This document shows positions 56,936-64,000 of a stretch of 64,000 nucleotides of DNA, piece by piece. Every line of letters starts with the position of its first letter. Position 1 is the stretch's first letter. The stretch spans positions 80,517,127 through 80,581,126 of the forward strand of contig OY757921.1 in NCBI GenBank assembly GCA_963585895.1. The letters are read 5' to 3'. This DNA comes from Sepioteuthis lessoniana. Its lineage: Eukaryota > Mollusca > Cephalopoda > Myopsida > Loliginidae. A model generated the notes under the pieces. The model had not been told where the DNA came from. It made no database searches and worked only from the letters and a program-made list of their open reading frames with translations. The translations under genes were made by a program, and so were the position numbers.

Positions 56936-57290
56936 GCAAGTCCTGACTGCACTTGTAGCGTAACAGTCATCGACTTAGGAAGTGGACTCGTCAACCAGAA
57001 TTCAAAACCCGAATGAGGCCGTTTGAATTTCATATAGCGCTAATACTCTTGAAAAGGGTATGAATCCAACTATTCCCCTCCAGCTACGGGTAAATAGTAG
57101 GACAGACTAGGCTCTTTAACCTTGGTATGGTAACCGGTGCAGGAGAAGGCAAACTCTGAATTTAAACTAGTTGTAGACCTGGCGAGGGATGGGCTTCGGC
57201 AAGCTATTTCTACTAATGACACACTATACGTGTAGCACCCTCTCGATCAAATCAGCTCACGAGATCAGTGAACAATGAACAGAAAATAAA
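56936..57290 (+). repeat. SINE family A variant (long tail type)
   Basis: Head CACTTGTAGCGTAACAGTC, body GGTATGAATCCAACTATTCC and the variant tail (GATCAAATCAGCTCACGAGA) shared with the copy at 15722-16330. Confidence 0.75.
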
Positions 57291-57759
57291 TGTCTTCACC
57301 GTCATTTGGAAAAGTTATTTCACAGTGGCCACTGAAGACTTGTTCGCTCCTCCCTTTTTAAACAGTGTCTAAATGCTAAGTGTTAGGCAAGTGCTTTGTT
57401 TCGGGTCTGGATTTCAACTGATTTTTAGAATCTAAGTCCCAGATTCTGTTTCACTTAACATGTGATTTCTCATACAAAATACTAATTCTCTTACTAAATA
57501 CTATTTCTCTTACTAAATCCTATTTCTTACTAAATCCTATTTCTCTTACTAAATCCTATTTCATCTTGGTACCAGATTCCCACATGAATATCACTCAGTT
57601 TTCGTTGTATCTACTGGCATTTGACCTTTGTGTCACATATCCTTTGCAAGCATCTGTATCCGAGATCCAGTACTTTACTATGGATACAAATACAATTAAC
57701 AACTCAACATATCTTATTGTCGGAGCAAAGCTAAATGTGGGGAGGGATAGATAAAGAAA

Positions 57760-58290
57760 TGAACATTTTGCATTCCACTCTCACTAGTTCCGTAGTCCTG
57801 CCCCGGAGTGATACTACCTGTTTGGGTCCAATCTATAGATCAAATAGATCCACTCTGACCCGGAGTGGTAGTACCTGTAAAGGTCCAATCTATGGATCAA
57901 ATGGACCTGTTTTAAAAATTATTTGTATTGGAAGGAATACTTGATGTCAAATAACTGTAAATTATTTGTATTTAGAATTGTTACTTGAAGCTGTGATTGG
58001 TAAGGATTATCCGTAGTTACTTTAAACTAAATAACTGCGTGCAAACAAATTATTATTAAATAGAAATAATTACTTGAAACCATACAATTATCAGTATTAG
58101 ATGGGAATACTTGAAACTTTACAATTGTGTGAAAATTATTTGTATTAAATAGGGTACCATATAACTGCATGTAAAAAAAACTTCACTCACACAAAAAATG
58201 GATATAAACGTACAATGAATGTGGATCACTAACCTCTAAGCATAAAATAACCCAAGACAGGTTGACATACCGTTAAGTCATTCAATCGTT
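57760..58290 (+). repeat. SINE family C copy with internal duplication
   Basis: The block CCGGAGTGRTASTACCTG plus TCCAATCTATRGATCAAAT occurs twice (57800-57850 and 57855-57905), then tail repeats and AAATAACCCAAGACAGGTTG. Confidence 0.72.
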
Positions 58291-58938
58291 CAGTACTTAA
58301 TTTACTAAATAAATTTATTGTAATGGCGGATAAACTTTGGGGACTATTCAATATGGAAAGATTTAGTTTTGACTTGAAAGATTATGCACTCACCCTTAAG
58401 TATTGTGAGGCGATGTGAACTATTTAAACTGTAAGAAGTGTAGTAGTTTATTCAAGTTTACAAGTTAGTTGCTCACTATCAACAAGTGGGTACTTTTTTA
58501 TGTTTAGGGCTTGAATATCAAATGTCGTATATAAGATAAAAACACTTATTGCGCATAATTCTTTAAGATTTTCTTAAGTAGAATGCTGTATCTTTTATCC
58601 TTCCATAGAAAGCTACGGGAGGGGAAAAGTCATTTATTTCAAACTATTATTTAACAAAGAAGGGGGGTGCCTTTGTTTGTGATGAATAACTCGGCCATCT
58701 GATATCAGATTACGTCATTTTGGGGTTCATATTTGCTTTCAACTCAGTTTCTCTCGTAATCTTTATTTGAAAGAAGTGAAGTTTTAATCTGTTGTTATAA
58801 ATTATAAAATTTCAAATTTATATTCACTGCTATATACACGCGTGGTGACATTTTCCTTTTTCTTTTTTTTTTCCGTTATTGAATTATTCTTTTGTCTCTC
58901 TTTCTCTCTCTGTAAAAAAAGAAAATCACCTTCCGTCC

Positions 58939-59043
58939 ATGGAGAAATTTAACGGAACGTTATCAAACAATGTCCACCTTCATTGGGGAGACAGTCTGAC
59001 TCTTGGACTTTATTTCCTTGTCGTGGTTTGCGTTGGAATCTGG
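58939..59043 (+). CDS. First coding exon of an SLC5-family Na+/solute cotransporter (3' partial gene)
   Basis: SLC5 proteins (SGLT type) carry sugars, inositol, iodide or vitamins with Na+ across the plasma membrane. ATG with a good context (CGTCCATGG) opens 35 codons: MEKFNGTLSNNVHLHWGDSL, then TLGLYFLVVVCVGIW, ending at a GTATGT donor at 59044 in phase 0. WGD followed by a hydrophobic helix ending VGIW matches the start of the first transmembrane segment of SGLTs. From memory, SLC5A1 has its first intron at the same place, after VGLW. NGT may be an N-glycosylation site on the outside. No second exon was found before 64000, so the first intron is at least 5 kb. The member of the family cannot be told from this exon. 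Confidence 0.6.
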
Positions 59044-59289
59044 GTATGTTATTTTATTTATTTACTCTTAACTTTTGTTTTTTTCCCCCCACTATTCAGC
59101 AAGACCAGATTAAGACATATAGAGAACCTAAGCACTCAAAAAGTTACGATGCCCCCTAACCTACATATGAAGTTTGCAAATCTTATTTTTGGTCGTGGGA
59201 GGAACGGGTGAAGAACGATCACGTGAGTCTCCTTAGATCATGTGGGCCAGTTAGCAGATTCTAATTTTGTTTTATTCCCACGATTAATC

Positions 59290-59309
59290 TAAATAATAAT
59301 AATAATAAT

Positions 59310-59365
<56 letters not shown>
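59290..59365 (+). repeat. AAT then AT microsatellite
   Basis: AATAATAAT run passing into a long TA run that abuts a SINE-A head. Confidence 0.92.
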
Positions 59366-59367
<2 letters not shown>

Positions 59368-59655
59368 AGGTACTCGTAGTGTAATGATTATCGTCGGAGT
59401 GAATGAACACGGCGATTCTAGTTGAAATCTTAGACTAGACTGTTTGCATTTTCCATAGCGTTAAAACTTTTGAAAATGGTATGCATCCAATTATTCATCC
59501 TCGAGCTATGATTAAATAGTAGGGTAGACTAGGCTCTTTAACCTTGGTATAGCAACCAGTCAAGGAGAAGGAAAACTCTTAATTCAAGCTTGCTAACTCT
59601 GCTTGAAAAATGACCTTGAGTCACATCCTCCTGGTGCGGAGGGGTTGGGTATATA
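59366..59655 (+). repeat. SINE family A copy in the putative SLC5 intron
   Basis: GGAGGTACTCGTAGTGTAATG to GGTGCGGAGGGGTTGGG, inserted in TA repeats that hide any target duplication. Confidence 0.8.
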
Positions 59656-59675
59656 TGTATATATATAATCATGTC

Positions 59676-60197
59676 GCACTCCTAGCACGGATTTCCCTGA
59701 CTCTCTCTCTCTCTCTCTCTCTCGCACGCGCGCCATTCATCTCTGTCATCCATCGTATCCAGCAGGTCTTCTAGACGACATCATGTGTCCGTACAGAGCT
59801 GTTGTAGATTTGTTCTTGTTGGTCGGCCAACACTTGCACGTCCGTGTGAAGGGGTCCATAGGAGAACGTCGTTTATGAGTTCGTCCTTGCTTCTTCAGCA
59901 GAGTCCCGCATGTTTTGTTCATCTTATTTGGATGGTTTAAGAGATGGGAAGTAGATGGCCGTACAACTGCTGTTTTGTGGGATGTTGCTCCCAGGATTTG
60001 TTCACTATAGTTCTTTGCATTCTTGTGCAATTGCCGTCAAGCTTTTTCTCCATACGCTTAGTCAGCGTCCATGTGGTGCATCCATACAGTAGAACTGACA
60101 CAACTCCTGCTTGGAAGAAATTGCGTTTTATTTTATCGGAGAAGTCTGACTTCCATATGATCGATAACCTATCGATACATACACATATATTGAGCAC
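59676..60197 (-). pseudogene. RTE-like LINE 3' end fragment with CT expansion
   Basis: - strand: DRLSIIWKSDFSDKIKRNFF, QAGVVSVLLYGCTTWTLTKR, NKSWEQHPTKQQLYGHLLP, then LNHPNKMNKTCGTLLKKQGR. It preserves FFQAG where the 22-kb copy has a TAG. A CT run and CGCGCG lie at 59700-59730 near the element's 3' end. Confidence 0.85.
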
Positions 60198-60447
60198 TCT
60201 TTTGAGGATCTTGGTTTAGTTGAACTATGTGCTCCTTTGTAAGTCTGACGATGGAAAATTTCAACGGTAGCCGCTCTTTGATGCTCTAAGTATGTGTTTA
60301 CTTTGCTTAACGGTTAAACCAGTTTGGCGCTTACGAGTTGTCTAATCGATTATTCAAATTTACATCAATTTCAAATTTGGCTCACGAGGAGAAGATGATG
60401 CATAAAAAATGATGAAATGTAATATTTTAAACCGTCTCCTAATCCGG

Positions 60448-60690
60448 ATCGTTGGCCGAATGAGTAGAGTGTTCGCCAATGGTCCGGGAGACCGGGGTTC
60501 AATCCCAGGTCGAATCACACCAAAGACTCAAAAATGGTACTTGATGCCGCCTTGCTTAACACTGAGCATTGTAAGGATCAAGGGTAAAGTGGAGCAATCC
60601 AGGGAATGGAGTAGCACCCTCCCCTACACCTCGGTGTAGTAGCTATCAAAAAGGGACCCTTCGGGTAATCCTCGACAAAGGTCACCAACT
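60448..60690 (+). repeat. SINE family D copy, best preserved
   Basis: A-box-like TTGGCCGAATGAGTAGAG and B box GGTTCAATCCC, then CCAAAGACTCAAAAATGG and GGTAAAGTGGAGCAATCC, ending CAAAGGTCACCAACTTTA. Confidence 0.86.
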
Positions 60691-60884
60691 TTAGTTACTT
60701 ACTTTTACTTCCCTTTCTTCAAGGAATATATCATGTAATATATAATGGGCAAACTTTTTGGTGGGAGGGCCACATCACTGGGTTATGAATTATCAAAGGG
60801 CCGCATCTTTTAAAATCAAAAGAATTTATTATGTTTGTATTTAGGGCCGTTAGGTTTTTCTCCTGAGTGTCGTAGTATTTATTT

Positions 60885-61172
60885 ACTCAACTCCTTCCAA
60901 TATTAGCAGGATATGACACAAGGTCAATTTTTAAGCGGAGTTTAACAGGTTTGAATTCAGTTTTTCCCCCTTCTAGACTGGTTTTCATACCATGTTTAAA
61001 GAGCCCTGTCTGCCTTATTATTTTTCCATCTCTGGAAAGAGAATAATTGAATGCATACCTTCCCAAAGGTATCAGCCCCATTTGAAATGAAAACAGCCTC
61101 TTTCAGGATTTGAACTGAGGGTCGCAGTATCCATTTCCTACGACGGTAACCATTACATAACGAGCGCCCGCT
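60885..61172 (-). repeat. SINE family A copy, reverse
   Basis: AGGATATGACACAAGGTC, TTGAATTCAGTTTTTCCCC, reverse B box AGGATTTGAACTGAG, reverse A box CGGTAACCATTACATAACG. Confidence 0.82.
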
Positions 61173-61278
61173 TAAATCAGTGTCGTAATATCTACCTACT
61201 CCCACGACCCTTCTAAGCTAGAAGCGGTTACACTTTCTGAGCAAGTGACCTACACAATGACCAATGGTCAAGTCGCTC

Positions 61279-61800
61279 AGAAAGCACCAGTTCCTGCCAG
61301 ATCACCTAAGTTAAGCAGTGATTAGCTTGTCCAGTTCTTAAGCGGGTGACCACTTCGTAACAGCAGGTACAGAAAGCCCCCTGAGGCCTATGTTGGCGCA
61401 ATGGCTAGCGAGGTTGTTTAGTCGACCATACTGTGTTCGATTCTCACTGGGTGATCTATACTTTGTCCCTGTGCTAGACTAGGTTTAGCAAGTCCTAACG
61501 ATGTCACTAACTATGTGGGCGCCTCATGTGGTGTAATGGCTTGCGAGCTTGTTTAGAGGACCATATTGTGTTCGATTCTCCCTGGGTGCCCTATACTTTT
61601 GGTCTTGTGTTAAACTAAGTTTAATTTAGTAAGTGACAATACAAGGCCTATGTGAGCACCTCGCATGATATAATGGCTCCCGAGATTTTTTAGCGGACTA
61701 TTTGAGCACCTCGCATGGTATAATGGCGTCCGAGATTGTTTAGCGGACTATGTGAGCACCTCGCATGGTACAATGGCTTTTGAGAGTCATTCCTTCCACT
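61279..61800 (+). repeat. Composite 5S rRNA / tRNA-like SINE with tandem tRNA-like units
   Basis: 61285-61378 is 5S-derived: CCAGATCACCTAAGTTAAGC (box A), CTTAAGCGGGTGACCAC (box C), GTAACAGCAGGTAC (3' end). Immediately after comes a tRNA-like body (TTGGCGCAATGGCTAGCG, TGTTCGATTCTCACTGGG) and a tail CTAGACTAGGTTTAGCAAG. Further units start near 61518, 61646, 61700 and 61751 with GCGCCTCATGTGGTGTAATG or CACCTCGCATGGTATAATGG. The last ones are only about 52 bp and lack the B box. Confidence 0.78.
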
Positions 61801-62162
61801 GCGAGAGGCCATGAACGGACAGCAGAGTGCCACGCCATAACACTCAAAGGGAAAAGGCATGCAACCTTCTTTTAACAATGTGACACGTTGTCGCTAAAAA
61901 TCGTAAAAAACGCACGTGCGGACTTAAGAAAACAAAGACCCATACTTACGGTCCATCACATATATATACACACACATACCCATGTATGTAAGTAAAGTCA
62001 AATTTTTATCTTCTTTACTTCGGCCAGCTATGGACCAATTTATTTAATAGACTTTACTAAAGTAAACACACACACACACACACACAAAAAGGGCGAACAA
62101 TCCTATTTCATTCAACTGGCCACAACTGTATTTTCTACAAAGGCCGCTCGTACATAACATGA
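61801..62162. other. Intergenic DNA with AC microsatellite
   Basis: AC run at 62066-62085, TA and AC bits near 61965. No gene seen. Confidence 0.6.
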
Positions 62163-62593
62163 ACCTTGTATTTCTAATTATTTTTATCATCCTGTTTGTT
62201 ATGATTATTAAATTGTTTGTATCTTAATATTTGTTGTTGTCATATTCCATTTGTTTACGTGCTTGTAAAATTTGTGTTGTATTTGTGGTGGAACTAAACC
62301 TGATAGTAATACCCGTAAAATACTTACGGGAACTCACTCACTACAAATTGGAGAGTAACATATTCACTAAACAATTACACGTGTGGGGGTTGTATGTATT
62401 TTGGTTATTTCAGTAGATGTGCGTCCGTAATTTACGGGTATTGCTCTCTAAATTATTCCCACCACAAATACAACACAAAACTTTACAATCGCGTGAAAGA
62501 AATGCAATAGAACACAACGAACATTAAACAACAAACAATTTAATATGCATATAACAGAATATGAAAACAAATAAAATACATGATTTGTAAATG
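62163..62593. mobile_element. Fold-back element with long inverted arms (about 150 bp or more)
   Basis: TTTGTGTTGTATTTGTGGTG (62268-62287) is answered by CACCACAAATACAACACAAA (62461-62480), and similarity continues outward through TTAAATTGTTTG / CAAACAATTTAA. The centre holds ACCCGTAAAATACTTACGGG and, further on, CCGTAATTTACGGGTATTGC, which extend the symmetry. No coding sequence. Confidence 0.75.
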
Positions 62594-63535
62594 GCCTTTT
62601 GGAAAATAAAGTTTGGCAAGAAGAAAATAAATTTGTTTAAAGATGTGTGTATGTTCATGTTAACGGAGTCCGTAAATAAGTCGTTCTTACTTACATTAAG
62701 TTCATGTCTTGTTTTATGATTGTGGCGACAGCGTGTCGCGTTGATGAGAGAAAGTTTTCTGTGAGTTGACTTCCGATCCTATTTTTCTAGAATGTTCTAT
62801 TCTATGTTTTTAGCTGATTGGTTGAAAAATATAAAAATGTAATTTAAATGCTAATACGGTTTTGATCCTAAATTTCTAGAATGTTCTTAAGTATGTTTTT
62901 ATTGCTTATTTTAAGACTAGAAAAAATGTTTATCCTATACATGTACCCACTATGATATTTATTAAAATTCCCACTCACTAAAAACCAATATTAGTGTATA
63001 CATTATATAGTATCACTGAACAAAACGGAAAGAAAGACAAAATAAACCCAATTACACATACAAGAAAAATTATTTTATAAGTACAATATACATGTACTGT
63101 TTTTGAAGAACAGTCTCTACAGAGTGTATCTCTTAACGAACTGCTCCGCCCAAGTGTCCCTTAAACGCGCCCCCTTTTGCCTGATAAAGCGTCCACTCTT
63201 TTTTAGAAGACTGGTATCACTCAAACAGTTCTCTCCTTTCATCCAACATAGTAATAAATCTTACTAAAATGACAGGTTAATGATAAAACACCACTGTTTT
63301 GGATCCGTAATTGTTTTCTGTGTAATTTCGGTTACAAAATGATGAGGTCATGGGTGAAACAGTGACTAGAAAACTGATCTGTTTGTATCTCCATGAAGTT
63401 AAATATGTGGTGTAGTTTGGCTATGAATGGACTAGGGTTTCCAATTATTGATGGTGGACATTTTTGTTGGTGTGAAGTTAATGAAAAAAATAAGTTGTAA
63501 GTATTAAAAAAAGCAAAAATTCAATTTATTTTGCA
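62594..63535. other. AT-rich DNA, nothing recognisable
   Basis: TTTCTAGAATGTTCT occurs twice, in the blocks near 62785 and 62873, suggesting a local duplication. No gene or SINE seen. Confidence 0.5.
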
Positions 63536-63690
63536 CTGGGGTGCGCGCGCACATACACACGAGTTTCATCTGATGATTGTATTATTAAAACAAGAAACTT
63601 TGAGTCATGAAGTCGACATAAAGAGGTGAGATAAGTTTCTTTTCGATTGTATCTTGTTCAGCTGGCCTATATTTGTGCTCTTTCTGTAAC
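63536..63690 (+). repeat. Repeat shared with 53.9 kb
   Basis: GCGCGCGCACATACACACGA, GAGTTTCATCTGATGATTG, AGAGGTGAGATAAGTTTC, CAGCTGGCCTATATTTG. Matches 53878-54010 in the same order. 63691-64000 has a run of CCACCACCACC and no recognised gene. Confidence 0.65.
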
Positions 63691-64000
63691 ATACCCATAC
63701 ATGAATCCGTGAAATGTATATAGAATGTTCATAACTCATATATAGATAACATAGGAATCCCGAAACACAAAAAACACTTTCGACTTCTTCGTTCAGGTAC
63801 GAAACTTTTTATTACCTTTGAGTTAAAAGGTTTTTCGACATAAGAAAGAGAGAGGCCCGATCTTTCTATGACGACTTTTTCATCTCCCCCCACCACCACC
63901 ACCACTACGACGTGCGGCACCCGCCGCAAGGCCTCGGCGAGCTCCGAAAGTCAACCTTCTTCTTCTGAGGCAGGAACTCAACTCACTGACTTTTCTCAAA

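Overview
The window is animal genomic DNA: AT-rich, with long introns, many microsatellites and dense interspersed repeats. It reads like a mollusc, most likely a coleoid cephalopod such as an octopus. That placement is inferred from the style of the genome (several tRNA-headed SINE families, RTE-like LINEs, Penelope elements, Ty3/gypsy elements) and is not proven by any single marker.

Positions 1-31190 (+ strand) hold the 3' third of one real gene, RPTOR (Raptor, the mTORC1 scaffold). Ten exons with consensus splice sites and consistent phase join into 394 codons. They cover the end of the linker and a complete seven-bladed WD40 propeller, ending in TAA at 31188-31190. A long, SINE-poor 3' flank follows to about 36.5 kb, with several AATAAA signals. 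The only other host coding sequence I can support is a 35-codon first coding exon at 58939-59043 (+). It resembles the N-terminus of an SLC5 sodium/solute cotransporter, and the rest of that gene must lie beyond the window. A Cys/Lys-rich ORF at 52782-53060 just downstream of a TATA box is unassigned.

Nearly everything else is transposable elements. RPTOR introns carry SINEs, mariner-derived pieces, a decayed Penelope-like element (PLE) with GIY-YIG endonuclease remains, a 1,080-bp solo LTR 38 nt from a splice acceptor, and, antisense in the 10-kb intron 18011-28109, a gypsy gag-protease remnant and an almost complete APE/RT LINE. Beyond the gene, 46092-49545 is a gypsy element with matching 5-bp target duplications. 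It has lost most of pol, and its gag is split by a second, unrelated 1.68-kb solo LTR with its own 5-bp duplication.

The most unusual structures are: (1) a 445-bp near-perfect palindrome at 41534-41978, flanked by 14-bp target duplications, each arm of which encodes a minimal hammerhead-ribozyme-like motif, with three further decayed relatives in the window, one inside the PLE; (2) SINEs whose heads derive from 5S rRNA and whose bodies are tRNA-like, one leading into a tandem tRNA-like array at 61279-61800; (3) several nested insertions whose order can be read from target duplications. No CRISPR array, rRNA operon or intact tRNA gene was seen.
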